Part shown: one piece after another, positions 53,364 through 63,560 of the stretch
How the letters are laid out: every line of letters begins with the position of its first letter
How positions within the stretch are numbered: the first letter of the stretch is position 1
NCBI RefSeq assembly: GCF_008801835.1
Contig: NZ_VZOW01000017.1
Span: 1 to 64,000 of the forward strand
From: Cupriavidus pauculus
GTDB taxonomy: Bacteria > Pseudomonadota > Gammaproteobacteria > Burkholderiales > Burkholderiaceae
Reading direction: 5' to 3'
Length of the DNA stretch: 64,000 nucleotides
Position numbers and translations under genes: made by a program
Notes under the pieces: generated by a model
Told to the model about the DNA's origin: nothing
What the model saw: only the letters and a program-made list of their open reading frames with translations
Databases searched by the model: none

Positions 53364-54572
53364 ATGAGCGATTCCGCATTATACGCGCAGGCCTTGCCTG
53401 CGGGACCCATTGATCCCGACGCGCCGCTCACGCTGCTCGGGGGCATGACCCCCGCGGCCTTCATGCGTGATATCTGGCACCGCAAACCATTGCTGATTCG
53501 ACAGGCTGTGCCTGGAATCGTGCCACCTGTGTCGCGCGAAGCGCTTTTTGATCTGGCCGATCAAGAGGATGTTGAATCACGACTGGTGTCGTACTTTCGC
53601 AACCGTTGGAAGCTCGAGCACGGTCCCTTCGCCGAAGACAATCTCCCGTCGCGCAAGACCGGCAAATGGACCCTGCTGGTGCAGGGCGTCAATCTTCACA
53701 ATCAGGCTGCGGCCGACCTGATGAGCCAGTTCCGCTTCATACCCGACGCGCGGCTCGACGACGTCATGATCAGCTATGCAACCGATGGCGGCGGCGTGGG
53801 GCCGCACTTCGATTCCTACGACGTGTTCCTGCTGCAAGTATCGGGCCGCCGCCATTGGCGGATTTCGTCACAGACCAAGCTGGATCTGATTCCGGACATG
53901 CCGCTGAAGATCCTCGCCGACTTCAGCGCCGAGCAGGAATGGGTACTCGAACCGGGCGACATGCTTTACCTGCCGCCGCAGTACGCGCATGACGGCGTCG
54001 CGCAGGGCGAATGCATGACCGCCTCGATCGGCTTCCGGGCCCCCGCCTATCGCGAGCTGGCAGGCCATTTTCTGGCCTGGCTTTCGGAGACCGTGGAAGG
54101 CAACGAGGGACTTGACGGCCGCTACGCGGACGCAGGCGAGGCCGCGACCTCCACCCCAGCGCAACTGCCTCCCGGGCTGGCCCGCGCCGTGTCCGAAAAG
54201 TTGCAGGCGCTCAAGTGGAATTCCGGTATGGTGTCCGAGTTCCTCGGGTCGTATCTGTCGGAGCCCAAGCAGTCGGTGCACTTCAACGACGTTGCAGAAA
54301 TTACGCTCAAGCAGTTCGCAAAACTTGCCAAACAACATGGCGTGGTACTTGCTCCCGGAACGATTGCGCTCTACGATCGCACGCATTTCTTTTTGAACGG
54401 CGAAGCGTACGAGCCGCCCGCCCCACTTGCCAAGTGGCTACGGCGGCTGGCAGATCAACGCCAACTGACCGCGGACGAAGTCGATGCTTGCGCTGCCCTG
54501 CCCGATCTGATGGATACGCTCCACGACTGGGCGATGGAAGGGTGGATGCAATTTGCGCCGGTACGGGTGTAA
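53364..54572 (+). CDS. roxA: Ribosomal protein L16 arginine hydroxylase-like JmjC/cupin oxygenase
   Basis: The 402-residue 2-oxoglutarate oxygenase has the YcfD/ROX layout: a cupin/JmjC domain with Fe ligands His and Asp in VGPHFDSYDVFLLQ near 147 and the distal His in PPQYAHDGVA near 209. A dimerisation and winged-helix C-terminal region follows. The N-terminal MTPAAFMRDIWHRKPLLIRQA is typical. Related YcfD hydroxylates Arg81 of ribosomal protein L16 in E. coli. The start is 11 bp from the divergent slyD TTG, so the two promoters overlap. Confidence 0.88.
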   Translation: MSDSALYAQALPAGPIDPDAPLTLLGGMTPAAFMRDIWHRKPLLIRQAVPGIVPPVSREALFDLADQEDVESRLVSYFRNRWKLEHGPFAEDNLPSRKTGKWTLLVQGVNLHNQAAADLMSQFRFIPDARLDDVMISYATDGGGVGPHFDSYDVFLLQVSGRRHWRISSQTKLDLIPDMPLKILADFSAEQEWVLEPGDMLYLPPQYAHDGVAQGECMTASIGFRAPAYRELAGHFLAWLSETVEGNEGLDGRYADAGEAATSTPAQLPPGLARAVSEKLQALKWNSGMVSEFLGSYLSEPKQSVHFNDVAEITLKQFAKLAKQHGVVLAPGTIALYDRTHFFLNGEAYEPPAPLAKWLRRLADQRQLTADEVDACAALPDLMDTLHDWAMEGWMQFAPVRV

Positions 54573-54608
54573 TAATGCGTAACAGAGTGAACCGGCAAAT
54601 TTCGACTG

Positions 54609-54637
54609 TACACAAGGCGGGAAAACGCGGATATAAT
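54609..54637 (+). promoter_or_regulatory. Candidate sigma-70 promoter of the small lipoprotein gene
   Basis: TACACA (54609-54614), a 17-bp spacer and TATAAT (54632-54637) lie in the gap after roxA. They would give a leader of about 130 nt. Confidence 0.5.
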
Positions 54638-54711
54638 CGCCCGCTGGCTAGTACTGTGGACCACTGCACTGTCGGCACCCGGGAGAGCCTCATATTTGCA
54701 GTACAAGAGCG

Positions 54712-54729
54712 ATAATTACCGGTAATTAT
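54712..54729. promoter_or_regulatory. 18-bp perfect palindrome upstream of the small lipoprotein gene
   Basis: Half-site ATAATTACC lies 43 bp before the lipoprotein ATG. It is an operator or RNA-stem candidate in an A/T-rich leader. Confidence 0.45.
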
Positions 54730-54771
54730 TCATCGCCTGTTTTCGTTTTATTAAAAGTTAAAGGACGAACA

Positions 54772-55008
54772 ATGAAGAAGTCTCTCCTGATCGCATCCCT
54801 GCTGGCTGCTGTTGCCCTGGCCGCTTGCGGCAAGAAGGAAGAAGCCGCCGCTCCGGCCGCTGACACCGCTGCTTCGGCTCCGGCCGCTGCCGCTCCTGCT
54901 GCTGACGCATCGGCTCCTGCCGCTGCTCCGGCTGCTGATGCATCGGCCCCGGCTGCTGACGCCTCGGCTCCGGCTGCTGACGCTTCGGCTCCGGCTGCCA
55001 AGCAGTAA
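54772..55008 (+). CDS. Small Ala/Pro-rich lipoprotein, 78 residues
   Basis: The signal peptide ends in a lipobox LAAC with Cys19, so the protein is lipid-anchored. The mature part starts GKKEEAAAPAADTAAS and continues as PAADASA repeats (four to five copies) to the end; it has no folded domain. GGACGAAC, with AAAGGA just before it, precedes the ATG. Such tiny repeat lipoproteins are abundant envelope proteins in Burkholderiales; a spacer or cushioning role is possible. A strong UUCG-loop terminator follows. Confidence 0.8.
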   Translation: MKKSLLIASLLAAVALAACGKKEEAAAPAADTAASAPAAAAPAADASAPAAAPAADASAPAADASAPAADASAPAAKQ

Positions 55009-55055
55009 TCGGTTTTTAACCGATTGAAAAAGCCGACCTTCGGGTCGGCTTTTTT
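55007..55055 (+). terminator. Double-hairpin rho-independent terminator
   Basis: A first A/T-rich hairpin (AATCGG/CCGATT, 55007-55025) is followed by AGCCGACC-TTCG-GGTCGGCT (55031-55050) and a T-run. The UUCG tetraloop and perfect stem make it very strong. Confidence 0.9.
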
Positions 55056-55109
55056 ATTTCCCGCGATTATCCGGGCCTCCCCACATTCGTGGGGTCAAGG
55101 TTTCGGCGA

Positions 55110-55898
55110 TTATGGCCGCACCGGCTGCCAGTCCAATCCTTCGGCCTGATCCGCGATCAGGATCTCCTCGGGCGACACGCCCAGCACTGTAGCCAGCGCT
55201 CCCGATGCCAGTTCACGGGTATTGTTTTGCTTGCTCAGATGCGCCGCCACAACGCGCGACAGCTTGTCGTGCAGTACCTGCGAAAGAATACTTGCGGCAA
55301 TATCGTTGGCCAGATGGCCGAAATCCCCACCAATGCGACGCTTCAGTGAAAACGGATAGGCCGAATTACGCAGCATTTCACGGTCGTGATTGCATTCCAG
55401 GATCAATGCGTCGACGCCTGCCAGCCGCGCGGTGACATAAGGCGTCTCCATACCTGCATCGGTCAGCACGCCAAGCTTCGCTGCGCCGTCAGTGAGTACA
55501 AACTGCAATGGCTCGCGTGCATCGTGCGGCACCGTGTAGGGATGGATCTCGATTCCGCCGATCGCGAATGGATGATCGGCGCAGCACACGCGCACGTCAG
55601 CCCGATCCGCGCCGCGCATGTGCGACGTTGCCAGCCAAGTGCCGTGGCTGGTATGGACCGGCAGCGCATGGCGCGCGGCAAAGGCGTAAGCGGAGCCGAC
55701 ATGGTCGCCATGCTCGTGCGTCACCAGCACAGCGTCGAGCTGGTCGGGTGTCACGCCCAGGCGCGCAAGACGTAACGCCGTCTCCTTGATGCCAAAGCCG
55801 CAATCGAGCAGCACGCGCGTCACGGTTGTGCCATCGCTGGCCTCGATCAGCAGCGAATTGCCTTCACTGCCGCTGCCCAAAAAAGCAAAGCGCATCAT
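55110..55898 (-). CDS. MBL-fold metallohydrolase (WalJ/YycJ-like)
   Basis: The 262-residue enzyme has the beta-lactamase-fold signature THEHGDHVGSAYAF near residue 60, FAFLGSGSEGNSLLIE at the start, and Asp/His in LTDAGMETPY and LECNHDREML. Members are nucleases or small-molecule hydrolases; YycJ/WalJ of Gram-positives acts in DNA damage and mismatch repair. The start is 70 bp beyond the bamC stop on the same strand, typical of the dapA-bamC-mbl order in Burkholderiales. The substrate is unknown. Confidence 0.85.
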   Translation of the reverse strand: MMRFAFLGSGSEGNSLLIEASDGTTVTRVLLDCGFGIKETALRLARLGVTPDQLDAVLVTHEHGDHVGSAYAFAARHALPVHTSHGTWLATSHMRGADRADVRVCCADHPFAIGGIEIHPYTVPHDAREPLQFVLTDGAAKLGVLTDAGMETPYVTARLAGVDALILECNHDREMLRNSAYPFSLKRRIGGDFGHLANDIAASILSQVLHDKLSRVVAAHLSKQNNTRELASGALATVLGVSPEEILIADQAEGLDWQPVRP

Positions 55899-55968
55899 TG
55901 ATGCGCTCGCTTGAGGCGATGCCCGACGGCGGGCGCCGTCGGCATCGTTTCGGCTGCATTTGCAGCCA

Positions 55969-57225
55969 TCAGTGCAGCTGTTCGTCCAGCAGCGACAGAA
56001 TGCGCTTGCTGATGTCGGTATTTTCCGGTTGGCCGGCGTCGTTGAGCACCGTCACCGTGGTGCCGGTGCCACTGCCCTTGAGCGCCACGCGGTACTTCTT
56101 CGCGGTCTTGCCGTCGTTGGCCTTGGTGAAGATCTTCGAGAAGAAACCACGATCGTCCACGGCCTGCTTCGGATCCACATAGCGGACGTAGTACAGGCCT
56201 TGCGCGCGATCGCGATCCTCGACGGTGAAGTTCACGCGATCGAGCGACAGTCCCACCGAGCGCCATGCGCGGTCGAACGGCTCGGGCAACTGCAATGCCG
56301 GGGTGCCATTAACCTGGCTCAGGAACGACTTGCTGTCCGCGCTCGCCGCTGCGCCGGTGGCCGCTGCGGCAGCCGCGCCAGCCGTGGCGGCGGCCGGCGC
56401 CGAGGCGCCATTCGCGGGAGCGGCGCCGATGCCGGCCGGCGTCGGATTCTTCGCCATCATGTCGGCCTGCTCCTTCTGCACGCCCAGGCGCTGGGCCAGG
56501 CGCGACAGGAATTCGGCTTCGAGCTCGGGATCGGCGGGACGCGGCGTCCAGACCGTGGTGGACTTGTCGATGCCGGTCAGCTGTTCCTGGGCACCGCGAT
56601 GGCTGATAAACACTTCAAGCTGACCGTTCTGTGCACGCTCCACGCGCGTACGGAACTTGTCGCGCTCGGAGGTCGAGTACAGGCCGTCGAAAACCTTGCC
56701 GATCGTGTTGCGGATGATGTCCTGCGGAATCTTGGCGCGATTCTCCGCCCAGTCGGTTTCCATGATCCCGGTCTGCGGCGAATCCTGCGTCAGCAGGAAG
56801 CCGTTTTCCTGCCAGAAACCGCGCAGCGACTCCCACAGTTGGTCGGCGCGCATGCCGTTGCTGATCACCAGCCAGCGCTGATTGCCGTCTCGCTCCATGC
56901 GGATGCCCTGGGCGCTCGGCAGCACGTTGTTGGCCGGTTCCGCTTCACGCGTCTTGTTGGCCTGCTGGTAGGTCGACAGCGTCGAGGTACCGGCCGCGTC
57001 GGGCACGGTATAGCGGCGATCGCCTTCCAGCTTGGTCAGGTCCGGCGGAATGTCCAGCGATGCGGTCTTCTTGCCCTGGGACTTGTAGTCGATCTTGTCG
57101 GGCTGCATAGCCTCGTTGATGCTGCTGCAGCCGGCAATCAGCGTCAGCGCCAACACGGGCGCAACCACTGCGACGCGGCGAACTTGCGTCGCGGCGCGAC
57201 GGTTAAGCTTCTGTTTCATTGACAC
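55969..57225 (-). CDS. bamC: Outer-membrane assembly lipoprotein BamC
   Basis: The 418-residue lipoprotein has a lipobox IAGC with Cys33, then the unstructured BamC segment (DKIDYKSQ and KKTASLDIPPDLTKLEGDRR), which binds BamD. Two helix-grip domains follow, separated by an Ala-rich linker (about 265-300) that is longer than in E. coli. It is part of the BamABCDE complex, which folds outer-membrane beta-barrels. It follows dapA by 52 bp, an arrangement known from E. coli (nlpB next to dapA). Confidence 0.93.
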   Translation of the reverse strand: MSMKQKLNRRAATQVRRVAVVAPVLALTLIAGCSSINEAMQPDKIDYKSQGKKTASLDIPPDLTKLEGDRRYTVPDAAGTSTLSTYQQANKTREAEPANNVLPSAQGIRMERDGNQRWLVISNGMRADQLWESLRGFWQENGFLLTQDSPQTGIMETDWAENRAKIPQDIIRNTIGKVFDGLYSTSERDKFRTRVERAQNGQLEVFISHRGAQEQLTGIDKSTTVWTPRPADPELEAEFLSRLAQRLGVQKEQADMMAKNPTPAGIGAAPANGASAPAAATAGAAAAAATGAAASADSKSFLSQVNGTPALQLPEPFDRAWRSVGLSLDRVNFTVEDRDRAQGLYYVRYVDPKQAVDDRGFFSKIFTKANDGKTAKKYRVALKGSGTGTTVTVLNDAGQPENTDISKRILSLLDEQLH

Positions 57226-57277
57226 GTAATCCTGGTTTCAAGAATCGGCAAATAGCCGAACGTTCAGCCGGCGAATT

Positions 57278-58162
<885 letters not shown>

Positions 58163-58309
58163 AGCTCTGGGAAGTCGGAATTTCGAACAACCGGGATTGT
58201 ACCGGAACCCTTAGTACGTTCGCGCCCCCTATCAATGAGGGAAAACGTTAGCGCAGGTAACGTGTGGCGACGCGGTGGCGCTGACACCGCCCGGGCCGGC
58301 GCGCAGGCG

Positions 58310-58897
58310 TCACACGAGCAGCTGGTAGCGCGCCGGCGGCACTTGCCGGCCGGCCTCGGGCGTGGCGCCGAGGTCTTCACTCACGGCGCAGATGCGCTGC
58401 ACGAAAGCCACGCGCGGCGCTTCCAGTGTGCCGTCCTCATAGCCGATCACGCGCAGGGTCCCGCGCACCACATCGAGCAGTTCACCGGGATTGAGCAGGA
58501 AATCCGGGCGCGACGGCTTGCCCACGGTTTCGTTGCCCGCCGCAAAGGTCTCGTAGATCAACACGCCGCCCGGCGCCACGGCCCGCAGCAGATGCGGCCA
58601 GAGCGGACGATGCAGATAGTTCGTGACGACCACCGCATCGAAAGGACCGGCATCGTCAAGCGGCCACGCGCCCTGCTCCAGATCGGCCACGCGACCCTCG
58701 ACGCCGTCCGGCAGGCTGCCAACTGCCGCGGCGTCGCGATCGACGGCCAGCACGGCAAAGCCGCGCTGCGCCAGCCATGCGGCGTGCCTGCCGCTGCCGC
58801 AGGCGAGATCGAGCACGCGGCCGCCGGGCCGGATCAGATGCGCCCAGCGGGTCAGCCAGGTGGAAGGTGCGCCAGTTGGGAAGTGTGTCGGAATCAT
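58310..58897 (-). CDS. Class I SAM-dependent methyltransferase
   Basis: The 195-residue protein has the SAM-binding VLDLACGSGRHAAWLAQRG near residue 32, AVDRD for ribose binding and FDAVVVTNYLHRPLWP near 85. It resembles TehB/UbiE-type small methyltransferases without a clear substrate region. It lies 147 bp upstream of dapA on the same strand. The substrate cannot be read from sequence. Confidence 0.82.
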   Translation of the reverse strand: MIPTHFPTGAPSTWLTRWAHLIRPGGRVLDLACGSGRHAAWLAQRGFAVLAVDRDAAAVGSLPDGVEGRVADLEQGAWPLDDAGPFDAVVVTNYLHRPLWPHLLRAVAPGGVLIYETFAAGNETVGKPSRPDFLLNPGELLDVVRGTLRVIGYEDGTLEAPRVAFVQRICAVSEDLGATPEAGRQVPPARYQLLV

Positions 58898-59007
58898 GCG
58901 GGACTAACAGTCGGCAACGGGATTGCGCAGGCCGGCACGAGTGAACCGGGAACAGGCAAACCGGAAACAGGGAACAGGTGCCCCGGCGACACGCGAACCG
59001 ATGGCCG

Positions 59008-59673
59008 TCACTGCAGCACCATCAGCACCGGCCGCAGCATCAGTTCGACGAGCGACAGCAACGCGGTCATCACCGGCTGCATCCAGATCTGCGTGATGAC
59101 GCCAGCCGCCACCAGCGCCAGCACGATGAAGATGCCGTAGGGTTCGATGCGGGCGACTGCTTCGGCGGCCCGGCGCGGCAGAAACGCCGTCAGCACGCGT
59201 CCGCCATCAAGCGGCGGAATCGGAAACAGATTAAACGCGGCAACGACCGTATTCACGATCACGCCGGCCCGCACCATCTGACTCCAGAACGGCTCCTGGA
59301 CCTGCGCCAACGAAAGCCCCACGGCCACCAGCGCCCAGAAAAACGCCTGCACGATATTGCTGGCGGGGCCAGCCAGCGCCACCCACATGCCATGCCAGCG
59401 CGGGTTGCGCAGATGGCTGAACACCACGGGCACGGGCTTGGCGAAGCCGAACACGAATTGCCCGGCGGTCAGGAAGTAAAGCAGCAACGGCACCGCCACC
59501 GTGCCGATCGGGTCGATATGCCGTATCGGATTGAGGCTGACGCGCCCCAGCCGCCAGGCCGTATCGTCGCCGAAATACTTGGCGACATAACCGTGCGCCG
59601 CCTCGTGCAGCGTGATGGCAAACAACACGGGCAAGGCATAAACAGCGAAAGTCTGGACGAGCGAGGAATCCAT
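59008..59673 (-). CDS. Site-2 protease family (M50) membrane metallopeptidase
   Basis: The 221-residue membrane protein has about six hydrophobic segments. The zinc-binding HEAAHGY is near residue 23 and the third ligand Asp in FNLFPIPPLDGGRVL near 160, the pair typical of minimal M50 proteases that lack PDZ domains. It cleaves within membranes; the target is unknown. It lies 94 bp from the Sua5 gene on the same strand, an order seen in many Burkholderiales (Sua5, M50, tryptophanyl-tRNA synthetase). Confidence 0.88.
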   Translation of the reverse strand: MDSSLVQTFAVYALPVLFAITLHEAAHGYVAKYFGDDTAWRLGRVSLNPIRHIDPIGTVAVPLLLYFLTAGQFVFGFAKPVPVVFSHLRNPRWHGMWVALAGPASNIVQAFFWALVAVGLSLAQVQEPFWSQMVRAGVIVNTVVAAFNLFPIPPLDGGRVLTAFLPRRAAEAVARIEPYGIFIVLALVAAGVITQIWMQPVMTALLSLVELMLRPVLMVLQ

Positions 59674-59767
59674 GCGGCCTATTCTATTGGGCTACCGGAG
59701 CGCCAGGCTGTCCGGTATGTCGGCGTATTGCGCGCCATGTATCAAAAAACGCAGCCATCAGGACAAG

Positions 59768-60406
59768 CTAGGCGGCTGCGGCATTCAGTCCGAATCGTTC
59801 GATGTCGCCGCGCCCCACACGGATCAACTCCGGTTCGCCGCTGGTCAGGTCGATCACCGTGGTCGGCTGGGCTGGCGCGGGGCCGCCGTCGATCACCAGG
59901 TCGAGCCGCTTTTCCAGCCTGGCGCGGATTTCTGACGGATCGTTCATCGGCGCTTCGTCGCCAGGCATCTGCAGCGTGGCCGAAATCAGCGGCTGGCCCA
60001 GTTCGCCCAGCAATGCCAGCGCGACCGCATGCTCGGGCACGCGCACGCCAATCGTCTTGCGCGCCGGATGCGACAGGCGCCGCGGCACTTCCTTGGTGGC
60101 TTCGAGAATGAACACGTAGGGGCCGGGCGTGGCGCCCTTGATCCAGCGGTATTGCCGGTTGTCGACCCGCGCGAAGTTGCCGAGTTCCGAGAGGTCGCTG
60201 CACATCAGCGTCAGATGGTGACGGTCGTCGATTTCGCGCAACCGGCGCAGCCGCTCGACCGCGGCCTTGTCGTCAAGCTGGCAGGCCAGCGCGTAGCTGG
60301 AATCGGTAGGCAGCGCGATCAGGCCGCCCTGGCGCACGATCTGGGCGGCCTGCTTGATCAGCCGCGCCTGCGGGGTGTCCGGATGGATTTCGAAGTACTG
60401 TGACAT
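59768..60406 (-). CDS. Sua5/YciO/YrdC-family protein
   Basis: The 212-residue protein has the YrdC-like fold: LIALPTDSSYALACQLDDKAA near residue 30, KGATPGPYVFILEATKEV near 88 and KTIGVRVPEH near 115. The Lys-x-Arg pair of true threonylcarbamoyl-AMP synthases is not clear, so it is nearer the YciO branch. It is tentatively linked to t6A-related chemistry or nucleotide binding. It follows the PHP gene by 34 bp. Confidence 0.85.
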   Translation of the reverse strand: MSQYFEIHPDTPQARLIKQAAQIVRQGGLIALPTDSSYALACQLDDKAAVERLRRLREIDDRHHLTLMCSDLSELGNFARVDNRQYRWIKGATPGPYVFILEATKEVPRRLSHPARKTIGVRVPEHAVALALLGELGQPLISATLQMPGDEAPMNDPSEIRARLEKRLDLVIDGGPAPAQPTTVIDLTSGEPELIRVGRGDIERFGLNAAAA

Positions 60407-60440
60407 GGGGCGCGGAAATAACCTTGGAAAAGGACGCAGG

Positions 60441-61295
60441 TCACCAATCGTGCCAGACCGGCGTGACGTCGGAGGGCAGCGGCGGCAGCGTGCCGAGCTC
60501 CACGCGGCCTTCGCCGGGACCGTGGAAATCCGACCCGCGCGACGCCATCAGGCCGTAGCGCCGCGCCACGTCGGCATAACGCCGGAACTGGTCGGGCGTG
60601 TGGCTGCCGGTCACGACCTCGACGGCGCGTCCGCCCAGCTCGGTGAATTCGTCGAACAGCGCGTCGTGCTGGGTGTCGGTGTAGTTGTAGCGGCCCGGAT
60701 GCGCCATCACGGCGATGCCGCCCGCGGCGCGGATCCAGCCGACAGCCTCGGACAGGCGTGACCAGCGGTGCGGCACAAAGCCGGGGCGACCTTCCGACAG
60801 ATATTCGCTGAATACGTCGCCGATGGTCTTGCAACGGCCTTCGTCGACCAGCCAGCGTGCAAAGTGGGTGCGCGAGATCAGGTCCGGGTTACCGACATAG
60901 CGCAACGCGCCTTCATAGGCGCCGGGAATCCCGACCTTTGCCAGCGCCTCGCCGATGTCCTGCGCGCGCCGCGCGCGGCCATCGCGGGTCTTGGCCAGTC
61001 CGTCGATCAAATCGGGATGGAACGGGTCGATCTGCAGGCCCACGATGTGCACCGTCTGCCCGGCCCACGTGACCGAAATCTCGACGCCCGGCACATAACG
61101 CATGCCCAGCGCCTCGGCGGCGGCGCGCGCCTCGGCCTGGCCGCCGACTTCGTCGTGGTCGGTCAACGCCCAGAACTGCACACCGCCGGCATGGGCAAGC
61201 GCAGCCACGTCGGACGGCGGCAGCATCCCGTCGGACACGGTCGAATGGCAGTGCAGGTCGGCGTTGATGTCGTGCGCGTTTTTCATGGGGGCCAT
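60441..61295 (-). CDS. PHP-domain phosphoesterase (3',5'-nucleoside bisphosphate phosphatase / RNase AM-like)
   Basis: The 284-residue enzyme has the polymerase and histidinol phosphatase (PHP) metal motifs: ADLHCHSTVSDG near residue 12, TDHDE near 44, VMAHPGRYNY near 200 and GSDFHGPGE near 255. YciV/RNase AM of E. coli trims 5' ends of rRNAs and dephosphorylates pAp. GGGAG supports the ATG at 61295; an internal ATG at 61286 is possible. It is divergent from the ferredoxin-NADP reductase gene. Confidence 0.88.
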   Translation of the reverse strand: MAPMKNAHDINADLHCHSTVSDGMLPPSDVAALAHAGGVQFWALTDHDEVGGQAEARAAAEALGMRYVPGVEISVTWAGQTVHIVGLQIDPFHPDLIDGLAKTRDGRARRAQDIGEALAKVGIPGAYEGALRYVGNPDLISRTHFARWLVDEGRCKTIGDVFSEYLSEGRPGFVPHRWSRLSEAVGWIRAAGGIAVMAHPGRYNYTDTQHDALFDEFTELGGRAVEVVTGSHTPDQFRRYADVARRYGLMASRGSDFHGPGEGRVELGTLPPLPSDVTPVWHDW

Positions 61296-61402
61296 TCTAC
61301 TCCCGACAGGCGTTTTTAGCCCTCCCGGCAAAGGTGGCGTGTCCGGATTGCCGCCCTGTGCAAGGTATGATGGGGCCCTGTTTCAAGACTCCCCAGCCCG
61401 CC

Positions 61403-62470
61403 ATGTCCACCGCTCCCCTCGCCCACCCCCATGAACCCGTCCGGACCGATGTGCTGATCGTCGGCGCGGGGCCGGTGGGCCTGTTCGCGGCGTTCCAGGC
61501 CGGCGTGCTGGGGCTCAAATGCGAACTGATCGACGTGCTGGACCGCGCCGGCGGGCAATGCACCGAGCTCTACCCCGAAAAGCCGATCTACGACATTCCG
61601 GCCGTGCCCGGCTGCCTGGCCCAGGATCTGGTCGATCGGTTGCTCGAACAATGCGCGCCGTTCGCATTTCCGATGCACTTCAGCCAGCGCGCAGATTCTG
61701 TCACCGACATCACGGACGCCGACGGCCATCCCCGCATGCTGGTGACCACCGATGCGGGCAAGCGCTTCGATGTCGCCGCGGTGCTGATCTGCGCCGGCGC
61801 GGGTGCCTTTGCGCCGCAACGCGTGTCGCTGCCGGAAGCCGCCGCGCTCGAAGATCGCCACGTGCATTACGCGGTGCGCGATGTGTCGCGTTTTGCGGGC
61901 AAGCGCGTGATCGTGGCCGGCGGCGGCGATTCCGCACTCGACTGGGCGCTGGCGCTGCGCAAGGTGGCCGCGCGCGTGACATTGCTGCATCGACGCGAGG
62001 GTTTCCGCGCCGCCGATCACACGGTCAATGCGATGCGCGCGGCGGTCGAAGCCGGGGAAATGGATTTCGTGGTCGGCATGCTCGGCAGCCTGCACACCAG
62101 CGACACCGGCGCACTGACGCATGCCGGCATCAAGACGCGCGATGGCGAAAGAATGCTGGAAACCGACGAACTGGTGGCTCTGTACGGGCTGGTTTCCGAG
62201 CCCGGCCCGATCGCCCAATGGGATCTGGACATGCGCGCGGGCCGCATCGCCATTGAAGACACCACCACGTATGAAACCTCGCGCCGCGGCATCTTTGCGG
62301 CGGGCGACATCGCGGTATATCCGAACAAGCAGAAGCTGATCCTGTCGGGCTTCCACGAAGCCGCGCTGGCGCTGCGCAAGGCATACCACTACGCGTTTCC
62401 CAACAAGGCGCTGGTGCATATGCATACCAGCAACAACCCCGCCCTGAAAGAAAAGCTGACCCACGGCTGA
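61403..62470 (+). CDS. Ferredoxin/flavodoxin-NADP+ reductase (TrxB-like)
   Basis: The 355-residue flavoenzyme has two dinucleotide-binding motifs, VGAGPVGLFAAFQAG near residue 22 (FAD) and VAGGGDSALDWALAL near 175 (NADPH), and no CxxC, unlike thioredoxin reductases. It therefore resembles YumC-type ferredoxin-NADP reductases. ECTELYPEKPIYDIPA-like spacing is present (CTELYPEKPIYDIPAVPG). It supplies reduced ferredoxin or flavodoxin. The start MSTAPLA is chosen because the upstream 23 codons read poorly. Confidence 0.9.
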   Translation: MSTAPLAHPHEPVRTDVLIVGAGPVGLFAAFQAGVLGLKCELIDVLDRAGGQCTELYPEKPIYDIPAVPGCLAQDLVDRLLEQCAPFAFPMHFSQRADSVTDITDADGHPRMLVTTDAGKRFDVAAVLICAGAGAFAPQRVSLPEAAALEDRHVHYAVRDVSRFAGKRVIVAGGGDSALDWALALRKVAARVTLLHRREGFRAADHTVNAMRAAVEAGEMDFVVGMLGSLHTSDTGALTHAGIKTRDGERMLETDELVALYGLVSEPGPIAQWDLDMRAGRIAIEDTTTYETSRRGIFAAGDIAVYPNKQKLILSGFHEAALALRKAYHYAFPNKALVHMHTSNNPALKEKLTHG

Positions 62471-62521
62471 GCGGCTTGGCCGCGGCCATTGCGAGCCAGC
62501 GTCCGATGCAACGCGCCGCGC

Positions 62522-63415
62522 TCAGCGCAGAAAATCCTCGATCAGTTTCGCCACGACCTGCGGCTGATCGTGATGCAGCATGTGGCCGGCGTCGTCGACG
62601 AACACTTCACGAAAATCGGGGAACGCGCGAAAGCGCTCGCGGAATTCGTCGATGTCCTGCTTGTGCGCGATGTGCTTGAGAGTTGCCGAATCGCGTGCCT
62701 CCACATGCAGCACCGGCGCCGTGACCTTGGCCCAGATGGCCATGATCTCGTCGATGCGGTACAGCGTCGGATTCGTCATCTTGTGCGCGGCGTCGCCGAG
62801 GATCTCCCAACGTCCCTGCTCATTGCGGCGCGACCAGTGCGCGGCCAGAAACGCGGCGCGGTCGTCCGGCAGGCGCGGATTGGTCTTCTGCAACCGTGCC
62901 GCCACCGCGGCCTCGCTGTCGTAGGTCTTCAGCGCGGGCGGCTCGCGCATCTCGTCGAGCCAGCGCAGCAGGCGTCCCGGCGCCTGCTCGGGCCGCGTGC
63001 GCGTCAGCCCAAAACCTTCCAGATCGACCACGCGCCGTACGCGCTCCGGCCGCACGCCCGCATAAATGCAGGCGACATTGGCGCCCATGCTGTGTCCGAC
63101 CAGATCCACCTGGCCATCGGGCTGATAGTGGTCCAGCAGCGCCTCCAGATCGGCCACATAGTCGGGAAACCAGTATGACTGCGTGCCCGGATAGCGCGTG
63201 GGATGGTCCGTTTCGCCAAACCCGCGCCAATCCATCGCGATCACATGCCAGTCGTGCTGAAATGCGTCGACCAGGAACTGGAACGACGCCGCCACATCCA
63301 TCCAGCCGTGCAGCATGAACAACTTCGGCGCACCGGCTTGCCCCCATTGGCGCACGTGCGTGCGCAGGCCGCGCAGCGTGATAAATTCGGAACGCGAAGT
63401 TTCCGTGATGGTCAT
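62522..63415 (-). CDS. Alpha/beta-hydrolase fold protein
   Basis: The 297-residue hydrolase has FMLHGWMDVAASFQFLVD (oxyanion strand) near residue 33, nucleophile elbow VGHSMGAN near 107, DLEGFGL and the late His in DAGHMLHHDQ near 280; an Asp in HVEARDSATL is the likely third triad member. The substrate is unknown, though ester or lactone cleavage is likely. The start is placed at MTITETSRSE; the longer in-frame extension has no ribosome site. It lies divergent from the acyl-CoA synthetase. Confidence 0.85.
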   Translation of the reverse strand: MTITETSRSEFITLRGLRTHVRQWGQAGAPKLFMLHGWMDVAASFQFLVDAFQHDWHVIAMDWRGFGETDHPTRYPGTQSYWFPDYVADLEALLDHYQPDGQVDLVGHSMGANVACIYAGVRPERVRRVVDLEGFGLTRTRPEQAPGRLLRWLDEMREPPALKTYDSEAAVAARLQKTNPRLPDDRAAFLAAHWSRRNEQGRWEILGDAAHKMTNPTLYRIDEIMAIWAKVTAPVLHVEARDSATLKHIAHKQDIDEFRERFRAFPDFREVFVDDAGHMLHHDQPQVVAKLIEDFLR

Positions 63416-63560
63416 GGTGTCTACCCTCTGTGCCCAGGTCTTCTTATGCGCGCACGGCATGGCCACGCGGCGGCCCGGATAAAAATAGAACGATCGTTCG
63501 CTTGCCGGATTATAGCCATAACGCCAAATCCCGCGCAGGCCACAACCATGGAGACATTGC

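Noticed and set aside
54841-55005. Repetitive GC-rich tract considered as a microsatellite or CRISPR-like array
   Set aside because: It is the coding repeat of the small lipoprotein. There are no spacers, and no CRISPR array or cas gene was seen anywhere in the window.
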